Shown: positions 16,122 to 23,445 of the stretch, in pieces
Layout of the letters: each line of letters begins with the position of its first letter
How positions within the stretch are numbered: the first letter of the stretch is position 1
Assembly: GCF_003970795.1 (NCBI RefSeq)
Contig: NZ_RWKW01000072.1
Coordinates: 1 to 32,171, forward strand
Source of the DNA: Aquibium carbonis
GTDB lineage: Bacteria > Pseudomonadota > Alphaproteobacteria > Rhizobiales > Rhizobiaceae
DNA length: 32,171 nt
Direction: 5' to 3'
Notes under the pieces: generated by a model
What the model was told of the DNA's origin: nothing
Seen by the model: the letters and a program-made list of their open reading frames with translations, nothing else
The model's database searches: none
Translations under genes and position numbers: made by a program

Positions 16122-18911
16122 TCATTTCGCCGCATCCAGCATCACGTCCGGCTGCGGATCGTCATCATCGCGCATCGTCTCGACGAATGCGCCATTGGAA
16201 TAAGTCAAAACGCGATCGAAGCGTTCCGCAAGCTCGTCGTCGAGCAGCACCACCACGAAGCCCGGCCGGAAATCCGGCTCGCCGGGAAGCGGACCGTCGA
16301 GCAGGCGCGCCATGATCTCGCGGCGTCCGCCCGCGTCCATCGCGCCGAGGACCTCGTTGAACACGATGATGTCGGGCTTCTTCAGGATCGCGCGGGCCAC
16401 GTGCAGCTTCTGGCGCTGCTGGTCCGACAGGCGCCGGCCGCCATTGCCCATCTCGAAATTCAGGCCGGCCTGCAGCAGGCCGTCGGATATGCCCGTGCGC
16501 GCCACCAGTTCCTGCACCGCGGCCAGCACCTTCTCCTTGCCGTCGACGACGGTCGAGGAGATGCGGCCGAGCAGGATGTTGTCGAGCACGGAGGCGGTCG
16601 GGTTGTAGCGGTCGGGATCGTGGAAGAAGACCGGCGGCACCTCCATCCCGGCAATCTCCTGCCGCAGGTCGTTGCGCGCGGCCAGGATCTTGGACTCGGT
16701 CTCGGCATCCAGCACGCCGAAGCGGCTCTGCGCCTCGCAATAGTCGAAGGCGAGCCGGAACAGCTGGTCGCTGTCGGACAGCTTCTGCGGTCCCTTCTTT
16801 CCCTTGGGCGTGGCCTCCTGCCGCTGCGGCTCCTGCCGCTCGGCCATCTTCAGCCGGCCGACGATCTCTTTCAGCCGGACGATCTCCTCATAGGTCACGT
16901 CGGCCACGGTCTCGAAGATCTTCGAGTCGGGGGCCAGATCGCCGAACAGTTCGATCCGAGCCTCGGCGATCCGCTGGCCCATCTCCTGGAAGGCCGTCCG
17001 CAACCCGTTGCGGTCCAGGATCGACAGGATCGTCGGGTTGCGCGGCAATTCGTTCGGCGACCACGCCGCGTCGAGCGCGGTGCCGAACAGCAGGTTCTCG
17101 CCCACCGTGGCCTGCGAATTGTACAGGTCGGGATGGAAGGACTGGACGATCCCCTCGACGCCGAGCGAGGCCGCGTTCTCGCGGAATTCGCGACGAACCT
17201 CCACGATCTTGTCGGAAAACTCCCGGTTTTTAGCCGGATCGACGGTGCCGCGCAGGCCGAGATCCTGGATCTGTCGCGTCAGGCCGGCAACCTCGAGTAC
17301 CCGCGCCACATGCGCGTCGAGACCCGCCTTGCCCTCGACCCCCAGATCCTCGTAGTCGATCCACTCCGCGTCGGCCGGCGGCGGCACGTGGTTCAGCATG
17401 CCCGCCGTCGTCGGCCGCTTGGCGGTGGAGCTTCGCTGCTTTTCGTCGGCGGGTCGATTCTTCAGCACCATCAGCAGGTTGTCGTTGATGCTTCCAGCCG
17501 GGAAATAGTTGTTGGCGTCGGCATAGCCGACCCGCCGCCCGGTCAGGCTCTCCGGCAGGTCCTCCAGCGGCTTCCCGTCGAGCAGGATCGTGCCCGACGC
17601 CGGCTGCACGAGGCGGACCAGGGCGCCGGCCAGAACGCCCGCGGCGACCCGCGCCGCGTCGTCGCCATGGGTGACGATGGCCAGCCTGTCGCCGGGCCGG
17701 ACATGCAGCCGCACGTTTTCCAGCACCGTGCGCCCGGTTTCGTCGTCCAGCTTGACGTGGTCGAGGTCGAAGCCCTTCGTGAGCCGCGGCACGGCCTGCT
17801 GCGGCATGCTCTGCAGCTCCGGTGCGATCAGTCCGTCATCGCGGAACGAATCGATGGTCTGTTCGTAGCGGGCCTCGTTCATCAGCCGGATCTGGTCGTA
17901 GTCGATCAATCCCTTGATCGGGCCGGGCAGGTCCTTGTAGGCGGCGATCACCGCGACGAGCTGGCCGATGTCCAGCCGGCCGGTGATCACGAAGTAGCCG
18001 CCGAGCAGGTAGAACAGGAACGACAGGAACTGCATCAGCAGGTTGTTCACGTACTTGACCGTGAACTTGCGCTGATAGAGCTCGAACCGGATGTCCAGGA
18101 TGTTCTGGAGCAACCCGAAATGGCGAGCGCGCGTAAAGTTGGACATGTCGTTGACATGGATGTCCGGCGCCATGTCCACGGTTTCGGCCACCTGCCCCGC
18201 CAGCTTGCGCGCTTGCAGCTGGCGCTGGCGTCCGAGCAGGATCAGCTTGCGGCGCATGCGCGGGATGAGCCAGATCTGGAACGCCACGATCGCGATCGTC
18301 AAAAGCCCGAAATAGACGCTCTGCAGAAACAGGAACAGCAGCCCGGTGATCGCCTGGCCGCCCAGGAAGAGCGGCAGCGAATAGGCGTCGCCGACGAACT
18401 CTCCCAGCGGTTCGACCTCGTCCTTGATCACCGATGCCACTTCCGCGCCCTTGAGGTTGCGGAACCGGGCCACGCGGTAGCGCAGCACCCGGTCGAGCAG
18501 CGTGTAGCGCAGCTGACGCAGCACCTCCTCGCCGAGCTTGCCCTTGTAGGTATTGGTGTAGAGCTTGAACCAGCCGTTCAGGAACACGAAGGCCATGAAC
18601 AGCAGGCAAAGCGCAAACAGCATCTCGATGCGGTCGAGCTGCAGCCCGCCGAACAGTTCGATCTCGCGGCCGAACATCGATTCGCCATAGGGAAGCGTCA
18701 GCCGCAGGAACGGCTGCGTGGCATCGATCGCGTCGAAGTCGCGCCCCTGGATCGGGCCGTTGACGATCTGCTTGGGAAGCTCCAGCGAGAAGAAATAGAA
18801 CGGCATCGACGCCACGATGACGAAGAGCAGCCAGACCTGCTTGAGCCTTGAATTCTTCCAGATGAATTTGAGTAGGTTGCGTTCCAAAGCCGACGGCGAC
18901 CCCCTCGCCAA
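16122..18911 (-). CDS. ABC exporter-like protein with expanded, degenerate nucleotide-binding domain
   Basis: The 929-residue product has an N-terminal ABC exporter membrane domain (about residues 25-335, six helices). A nucleotide-binding domain of about 540 residues follows, more than double normal. The Walker A place (413-425, VTHGDDAARVAAG) lacks GxxGxGK(S/T). The signature RRLSDQQRQKLHVAR (826-840), Walker B PDIIVFNE (846-853) and D-loop GAMD remain. The H-loop position reads LLDDE, without His. A 14-residue motif of the Q-loop region occurs three times (467-480, 595-608, 767-780). The first start is TTG at 18911; a TTG at 18887 would give the shorter N-terminus LERNLLKFIWKN. It is followed by a cNMP-binding protein gene. 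The substrate is unknown. Confidence 0.9.
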   Translation of the reverse strand: MARGSPSALERNLLKFIWKNSRLKQVWLLFVIVASMPFYFFSLELPKQIVNGPIQGRDFDAIDATQPFLRLTLPYGESMFGREIELFGGLQLDRIEMLFALCLLFMAFVFLNGWFKLYTNTYKGKLGEEVLRQLRYTLLDRVLRYRVARFRNLKGAEVASVIKDEVEPLGEFVGDAYSLPLFLGGQAITGLLFLFLQSVYFGLLTIAIVAFQIWLIPRMRRKLILLGRQRQLQARKLAGQVAETVDMAPDIHVNDMSNFTRARHFGLLQNILDIRFELYQRKFTVKYVNNLLMQFLSFLFYLLGGYFVITGRLDIGQLVAVIAAYKDLPGPIKGLIDYDQIRLMNEARYEQTIDSFRDDGLIAPELQSMPQQAVPRLTKGFDLDHVKLDDETGRTVLENVRLHVRPGDRLAIVTHGDDAARVAAGVLAGALVRLVQPASGTILLDGKPLEDLPESLTGRRVGYADANNYFPAGSINDNLLMVLKNRPADEKQRSSTAKRPTTAGMLNHVPPPADAEWIDYEDLGVEGKAGLDAHVARVLEVAGLTRQIQDLGLRGTVDPAKNREFSDKIVEVRREFRENAASLGVEGIVQSFHPDLYNSQATVGENLLFGTALDAAWSPNELPRNPTILSILDRNGLRTAFQEMGQRIAEARIELFGDLAPDSKIFETVADVTYEEIVRLKEIVGRLKMAERQEPQRQEATPKGKKGPQKLSDSDQLFRLAFDYCEAQSRFGVLDAETESKILAARNDLRQEIAGMEVPPVFFHDPDRYNPTASVLDNILLGRISSTVVDGKEKVLAAVQELVARTGISDGLLQAGLNFEMGNGGRRLSDQQRQKLHVARAILKKPDIIVFNEVLGAMDAGGRREIMARLLDGPLPGEPDFRPGFVVVLLDDELAERFDRVLTYSNGAFVETMRDDDDPQPDVMLDAAK

Positions 18912-18999
18912 CTCGCTGCGAGGCCCTACTGTGCACGTTGGCAGGGCGAGTTCAACTGGGCGCGGAAAAAACCCTTCGTTCCCAATCGATAAGCTTTGC

Positions 19000-19019
19000 G
19001 ACGCGGCTTTCGCCGCGTC
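19000..19019 (-). terminator. GAAA-tetraloop hairpin overlapping the HlyU-family stop codon
   Basis: On the minus strand GACGCGGC and GCCGCGTC form a perfect 8-bp stem closed by GAAA. The stem begins inside the TGA of the HlyU-family gene. No direct U-run follows, though a run of six T (minus strand) occurs about 30 bp further on. It could act as a terminator or as a 3'-end stabiliser. Confidence 0.45.
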
Positions 19020-19311
19020 AGCCGAACAGGCGCTCGCCCTGCTCGTCGATCATCTGCCTCGCCTTGCGCAGCGAAATCTCGACCGCCGCGTCCAGCGCCG
19101 CGAAACGGTCGGCGCGAATCAGCCGGTGTTCCTTCGTCACGCCATCGACGTCCTTGGTGATGACGGCGCAGGTCTGGTACTGGCCATCGGCCTTGAAGGG
19201 CGTCGCGCGGATCGTGAAGCCCTTGTATTCCTCGGCCTCCGACGCCTGCGGTTCGGGGCCACCGCCCTCACCCGCGCCACCCAGGCCGAACAGTTTCTTG
19301 AAGAATGACAT
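19018..19311 (-). CDS. HlyU family protein
   Basis: This is a 97-residue soluble protein of the HlyU-like family PF10115. It starts MSFFKKLFGLGG, has a variable Gly/Pro/Glu linker, then EEYKGFTIRATPFKADGQYQ, ITKDVDGVTKEHRLIRAD and LRKARQMIDEQGERLF, all hallmarks of this group. The family name comes from a Vibrio haemolysin regulator, but the alphaproteobacterial members have no proven DNA target. Here no helix-turn-helix is visible, so calling it a transcription factor would go too far. The start at 19311 follows GGGAGA; an 18-residue extension lacks a binding site. It stands between GNAT and the ABC gene on the same strand. Confidence 0.87.
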   Translation of the reverse strand: MSFFKKLFGLGGAGEGGGPEPQASEAEEYKGFTIRATPFKADGQYQTCAVITKDVDGVTKEHRLIRADRFAALDAAVEISLRKARQMIDEQGERLFG

Positions 19312-19402
19312 CGTCTCGTCTCCCGCATTCGACGTGGCGACTTCGGTCGCCCGGTTTCCGGGCAACCTATAGCCATGCCTGTGCCAAGGCCAGTCCGGGC
19401 CT

Positions 19403-19936
19403 TCACGCCTCGGCTGGGTCGCCCGGCACGGCCTTGCCTTCGAGTAGGCGCTCGCCCTCGGCCGCCAGCGCCTCGAAGGGCTCCAGCGTCAGCGCAAACA
19501 CCGTCGAGGGAACCCGCACGTTGGCGATTGCGCGGTACCAGCGCTCGGCGGCATCGTTCCTGGCATCCACGCCCCACCACATGTGCTCTCGTCCGGCCCG
19601 CTTCGTTTCCGCCGCCATCGCCGCGAGCAAGGCCCGCCCGATGCCGGACCTGCGCCGGGTCTCGTCGACATGGAGGTCGCTGAGATAAAAGCCCGGGGAC
19701 GCGTAGCCGGATTCATGCGTGGGCGATGCGGCCGCGTATCCGGCCAGACCCCCATCGGGCGCGACAGCCACCAGCACCACCATCGGCAGATCGGGCGCCA
19801 GGAAATGCGCGGCCACGTTGGCCGGCGTGATCGACACCGGATCATAGCCGTGATGGGTGGCCAGCGCCTTCACTTGCCGGCACAGGGCGTCCCGGTCGGC
19901 GGGGACGGCCCTTCGGATCACGCAGTTCGAGGTCAT
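19403..19936 (-). CDS. GNAT family N-acetyltransferase
   Basis: This 177-residue cytosolic enzyme has the GNAT fold. The acetyl-CoA pyrophosphate motif is visible as LHVDETRRRSGIGRALLAAM (about 92-111, R-x-x-G-x-G core). Motif B follows with WGVDARNDAAERWYRAIANVR. The acceptor substrate is unknown. Its ATG overlaps the stop of the upstream YjbQ gene by four bases (ATGA), so the two are translationally coupled. The last 20 residues are acidic and Gly/Pro-rich. Confidence 0.9.
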   Translation of the reverse strand: MTSNCVIRRAVPADRDALCRQVKALATHHGYDPVSITPANVAAHFLAPDLPMVVLVAVAPDGGLAGYAAASPTHESGYASPGFYLSDLHVDETRRRSGIGRALLAAMAAETKRAGREHMWWGVDARNDAAERWYRAIANVRVPSTVFALTLEPFEALAAEGERLLEGKAVPGDPAEA

Positions 19937-20355
19937 GGTGACAGGTGCATCACGATCTCGCGCCGGTGCGGGCTCCGGCGGTGCTCGAACAGGTAGATGC
20001 CTTGCCAGGTGCCGAGGACCATTCGCCCTTCGGACACGGGAATGGACAGCGACGTGGCCGTCAGCGCGGCCTTGATGTGCGCCGGCATGTCGTCCGGGCC
20101 CTCGGTGGTGTGGATGATCCAGCCCATCGAAGGATCATCGGCGGGCGGCACCAGCCTCGAGAAGAAGGAAGCGAGATCACGCCTGACGTCGGGATCGGCA
20201 TTTTCCTGGATCAGCAGCGAACAGGAGGTGTGACGCACGAACAGGGTCAGAAGGCCCTCCTCCGCACGGCAGTCCCGCACGAACTCGGCTGCCCTGCCGG
20301 TGACATCGGTCAGGCCCGGCCCATGCGTGTCGATCGTCAGGCGCGTCTGCGGCAT
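19933..20355 (-). CDS. YjbQ family protein (UPF0047)
   Basis: This 140-residue protein is of the YjbQ family, annotated as secondary thiamine-phosphate synthase enzyme. Conserved blocks are RHTSCSLLIQENADPDVRRD (about 41-60), HTTEGPDDMPAHIKAALT (82-99) and GTWQGIYLFEHR (115-126). The His, Asp and Glu residues in these blocks line a putative metal site. Overexpressed relatives can replace ThiE weakly, but the true role is unsettled. The ATG at 20355 is used because a 38-residue upstream extension is of low complexity and foreign to the family. The gene is coupled to the GNAT gene by an ATGA overlap. Confidence 0.9.
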   Translation of the reverse strand: MPQTRLTIDTHGPGLTDVTGRAAEFVRDCRAEEGLLTLFVRHTSCSLLIQENADPDVRRDLASFFSRLVPPADDPSMGWIIHTTEGPDDMPAHIKAALTATSLSIPVSEGRMVLGTWQGIYLFEHRRSPHRREIVMHLSP

Positions 20356-20484
20356 TATCGGTCCCGGTTGCGATGCGGGCAGTCGCGGCGTCCGCAAATG
20401 CCTCGTCGGCGGAACGCAAGGCGCTCCGTCTCCGGGAATGTCATGCACGGCCGTGGCCGGCCTCGTCAACGCAGGACGCGCAGC

Positions 20485-21834
20485 TCAAACGGCGACGGAA
20501 TGCCGGGCTTGCCCCGTTTCCAGATAGGCGTCGAAGCGGGCGGCGACGGTCCGGACCAGAGGCCGGTGATGCTCGGGGACCACGAAGACGTCGCCGTCGC
20601 GCGCCAGCACCGGATCGGGGGCCGCCTGGGCCAATCCCGCGGCGATGGCGACAAGGGGCTTGGCGCCGGCGCCGAAGCGCTCCTTTGCCTCGCGCGCGTC
20701 GAAGGCGAAATTGCACATCAGGTTTTCGATGACCCATCCGCGCGCGCGGTCTTCTTCGGTGAAGGCGACGCCGCGAACGATCGGCAGGCCGCCGTCCTCG
20801 ACGACGCGCTGGTAGACGCCCGTGGCGGGCTGGTTCTGGGCATGACCCTGCCGGTAGCGGCTGATCGACGACGCACCGAGCCCGATCAGCGTCTCGCAGG
20901 CGTCTTCGGTGTAGCCTTGGAAATTGCGCTTCAGGCGTCCCTCGCTTGCGGCAACCGCCATGGCGTCGTCCGGTCTGGCGAAATGATCGAGCCCGATACG
21001 GACATAGCCGGCCGCCTCGATCATGCCGGCCGCCATCTGCGCCTGCGCGTAGCGCTCCCGGGAGCCGGGCAGCGCCTCCTCCGGGATCATCGTCTGATGC
21101 TTCTTGAACCACGGCACATGCGCGTAACCGAACAGGGCGATCCGGTCGGGTGTCAGGCTCAGCGCCTGCGCCACGGTTGCGGCCAGCGTCTCGAAGTTCT
21201 GGTGCGGCAGGCCGTAGAGCAGATCGAGATTGACTGACCCGACGCCGCGGGCGCGCAGTCCGTCGACCACGTCGCGCGTACTCTCGAAGCTCTGCTCGCG
21301 GTTGATCGCCGCCTGCACCCTCGGATCGAAATCCTGCACGCCCAGGCTCGCGCGTGTCATGCCGATGGCAGCGAGCGCGTCGAGCCGGTCGGCCGTCATG
21401 TCGTTCGGATCGATCTCGACGCTGATCTCGACGTCGGGGGCAAGGACGAAGGCACGATGCAGGGCGCCACCCAGCCGGTGCATGTCGGCTGGTGCCAGCA
21501 TGGTCGGAGAGCCGCCGCCGAAGTGAATCGCCCGCACGGCCGCGCGTCCGCCGACGAGAGCGCCGACGGTTTCGATCTCCCGGCACAGCGAGGTGACGTA
21601 GGCCGCCACCGGATCGTACTGGCGGGTCTGCTTGGTGTGACAGGCGCAGAACCAGCACAGCCGATCGCAGAACGGCACGTGCAGATAAAGCGACAGCGCG
21701 TCGCCATCCGGGATCGCGGCGATCCACTCGCGCACGGTCTCGCCGGTTATGCCGGGGTGGAAGTGGGGCGCCGTCGGATAGCTCGTGTAGCGCGGCACGG
21801 CCTCGTCGAGGCGGACGTCCTTCTTGGCTTGCAT
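20485..21834 (-). CDS. hemN: oxygen-independent coproporphyrinogen III oxidase
   Basis: This is a 449-residue cytosolic radical-SAM enzyme. It decarboxylates two propionates of coproporphyrinogen III to make protoporphyrinogen IX without oxygen. The cluster motif is C56-x3-C60-x2-C63, followed by the extra Cys65 typical of HemN. FGGGSPT at about 105-111 binds SAM, and the HemN C-terminal domain (MCNFAFD region) is present. The N-terminal RYTSYPTAPHF is diagnostic of HemN rather than HemW. It is divergent from fnrN, with an FNR/FixK box between them (21889-21902), so induction at low oxygen is expected. It would supply haem to the cbb3 oxidase encoded nearby. Confidence 0.96.
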   Translation of the reverse strand: MQAKKDVRLDEAVPRYTSYPTAPHFHPGITGETVREWIAAIPDGDALSLYLHVPFCDRLCWFCACHTKQTRQYDPVAAYVTSLCREIETVGALVGGRAAVRAIHFGGGSPTMLAPADMHRLGGALHRAFVLAPDVEISVEIDPNDMTADRLDALAAIGMTRASLGVQDFDPRVQAAINREQSFESTRDVVDGLRARGVGSVNLDLLYGLPHQNFETLAATVAQALSLTPDRIALFGYAHVPWFKKHQTMIPEEALPGSRERYAQAQMAAGMIEAAGYVRIGLDHFARPDDAMAVAASEGRLKRNFQGYTEDACETLIGLGASSISRYRQGHAQNQPATGVYQRVVEDGGLPIVRGVAFTEEDRARGWVIENLMCNFAFDAREAKERFGAGAKPLVAIAAGLAQAAPDPVLARDGDVFVVPEHHRPLVRTVAARFDAYLETGQARHSVAV

Positions 21835-21888
21835 CGGTCTTGCTCCTGTCGTCGAACGAAGACGTGGCAGCCGCCGCGGGCGTGCACC

Positions 21889-21902
21889 TTGATTTTGGTC
21901 AA
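21889..21902. promoter_or_regulatory. FNR/FixK box between hemN and fnrN
   Basis: TTGATTTTGGTCAA fits TTGA-N6-TCAA, with nine of the ten bases of TTGAT-N4-ATCAA. Its centre is about 60 bp from the hemN start and 87 bp from the fnrN start. It could serve both divergent promoters and make fnrN autoregulated. Confidence 0.82.
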
Positions 21903-21981
21903 GACGGTTGCGGATGAGACAATCTGGCGCGAGATTGGCCGCGCGATCTTGGCTATGGAAGGCTGACCTTCAGGCGGCGAG

Positions 21982-22710
21982 ATGACAGACAGGCAAGACA
22001 TCCATTCGAGCGGCATCCCCGCACTGTGCGCCGCCTGCGAGGCGCGGCACCGGGGGGTATGCGGCGCGCTCGAACCAGCCCAGCTCGTCGCGCTGTCGAA
22101 GACGTCGTCCAAGCAGCGCGTCCAGCCGGGTGCCGAACTCGTCGGCGACGAGGAAACCGTCGATCATTATTCCAACATCCTGTCCGGGGTCGTGAAGCTG
22201 ACGAAGACGCTGTCGGACGGCCGCCAGCAAATCGTCGGGCTGCAGTTCGCGCCCGATTTCCTCGGTCGGCCCTTCCGGAGCGAAAGCGCCGCGAACGCCG
22301 AGGCGGCGACGGAAGTGTCGCTCTGCTCCTTTCCGCGCGCCACGATCGAGCGGATGCTGCGCGAGAGCCCCCAGCTCGAACACCGCATCCTCACCCAGAC
22401 GCTGAAGGAGCTCGACGAGGCGCGCGACTGGATGGTCACGCTCGGCCGCAAGACGGCGGCGGAAAAGGTCGCGAGCTTCCTGCTTCTGATCGCCCGCAAC
22501 ATCGACCCCGCGCGCGCGGCCGGCGCCGAAGGCATCAGCTTCGACCTGCCGCTGACGCGCGCCGACATCGCCGACTTCCTCGGCTTGACCATCGAAACGG
22601 TCAGCCGGCAACTGACCCGTCTGCGCACGGACGGCGTCATCTCGATCGAGCACAACCGCCAGGTCTTCGTCGGCAATCTTTCGCGGCTCGAGGCCCGATC
22701 CGGCATCTGA
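21982..22710 (+). CDS. fnrN: Crp/Fnr-family oxygen regulator with Fe-S cysteines
   Basis: This is a 242-residue transcription factor of the FNR/FnrN/FnrL type. N-terminal C16-x2-C19-x7-C27 and the internal C115 match the four ligands of the oxygen-labile [4Fe-4S] cluster. The cNMP-like beta-roll covers about 40-130, a dimer helix follows, and the helix-turn-helix lies at about 192-213. Its recognition helix carries E205 and S208-R209, the residues that read TTGAT. FNR boxes upstream of itself, ccoN/hemerythrin and ccoG/AGCS give it clear local targets. It ends 52 bp from a convergent hemerythrin gene. Confidence 0.94.
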   Translation: MTDRQDIHSSGIPALCAACEARHRGVCGALEPAQLVALSKTSSKQRVQPGAELVGDEETVDHYSNILSGVVKLTKTLSDGRQQIVGLQFAPDFLGRPFRSESAANAEAATEVSLCSFPRATIERMLRESPQLEHRILTQTLKELDEARDWMVTLGRKTAAEKVASFLLLIARNIDPARAAGAEGISFDLPLTRADIADFLGLTIETVSRQLTRLRTDGVISIEHNRQVFVGNLSRLEARSGI

Positions 22711-22762
22711 CCGGACGCACCCCGCGTCACCGCCTCGCCACGCCTCGAAACCCGGGTCGTCG

Positions 22763-23260
22763 TCAGCCGATGGGGCCCGCCCCGATCGCCGGCAGCACGT
22801 GGTCGCGCTCGAAGGCCACATGACGCCGCACGGCTTCGAAGAAGGCGCGCAGCATGAAGCCCACCGCCTCGGGATTGTCGATCGGGTCGCCGTGGCCGAT
22901 CGCCAGCAGCACCTCCGACAGGTCCTGCGCCGCGCACTCGTCCTCGACATGCTCGGTCTTCAGCCGCCGGACGGTGCCGACCGCGCCGCTTCCCCCCGCA
23001 TGCGCGGCCTCGAAGGCGGGATAGACGACGTCCTCTTCATACTCGTGGCACCGGCGCAGCAGCGGAACGAGCGAACTCGCGATCTCGAGACAGCGGAAAC
23101 GGTCGACGTCGCCGGGAAGCCGGTCGGCGATCTCCTCCAGCGCCTCGCACAGGCGCAGCTTCGAGTGATGCGCGTTGGTCATCTCCACACAGGGCACCAG
23201 TCCGTCGCGGCCGCATGCGCCCGACACGGGGCACGTCCGCGGCGCTTCGCACACTTCCAT
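22763..23260 (-). CDS. hemerythrin domain protein with Cys-rich N-terminus
   Basis: This 165-residue soluble protein has a four-helix hemerythrin domain (about 28-158). Candidate di-iron ligands are H31/H32, H72-x3-E76, H104 and H147-x3-E151 with H154. Such proteins bind oxygen or NO, or sense iron and redox state. The first 24 residues are unusual, with four cysteines (4, 10, 16, 24) in a Pro/Gly-rich stretch that could hold a metal or form disulfides. The start at 23260 follows GAGGAGG; longer forms are not supported. It shares the divergent region and FNR box at 23346 with ccoNOQP. Confidence 0.88.
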   Translation of the reverse strand: MEVCEAPRTCPVSGACGRDGLVPCVEMTNAHHSKLRLCEALEEIADRLPGDVDRFRCLEIASSLVPLLRRCHEYEEDVVYPAFEAAHAGGSGAVGTVRRLKTEHVEDECAAQDLSEVLLAIGHGDPIDNPEAVGFMLRAFFEAVRRHVAFERDHVLPAIGAGPIG

Positions 23261-23345
23261 GGAAGGCCTCCTCTCCGACGATGGCGACATCCGGTCTCGC
23301 GGTCGCTGCATGACGGGAATTCTGTCAGAGCCGCCGGCGAGCGTA

Positions 23346-23359
23346 TTGACCTGGATCAA
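23346..23359. promoter_or_regulatory. FNR/FixK box between the hemerythrin gene and ccoN
   Basis: TTGACCTGGATCAA matches nine of ten bases of TTGAT-N4-ATCAA. A class II promoter would start 41-42 bp from the centre, near 23394 for ccoN and near 23311 for the hemerythrin gene. On the minus strand CAGAAT (23324-23319) is a fair -10 at the right place for the latter. Confidence 0.85.
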
Positions 23360-23445
23360 GGCACCTCGACCCCCGAATGCGCGAAACGGAACAGGGAGCG
23401 GCTCCAGGAGTCGCACGTCCGTCAATAGCGCAAGCGGGGATCGAA

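Noticed and set aside
16038-18851. A 937-codon open frame on the plus strand opposite the ABC transporter gene
   Set aside because: It is the antisense of a GC-rich gene with strong third-position bias. The product is rich in Arg, His, Gln and Asp with no domain, while the minus strand encodes clear ABC motifs.
22714-22728. Small hairpin GACGC/GCGTC between fnrN and the hemerythrin gene as a terminator
   Set aside because: The 5-bp stem without a U-run is too weak to call in such GC-rich DNA.
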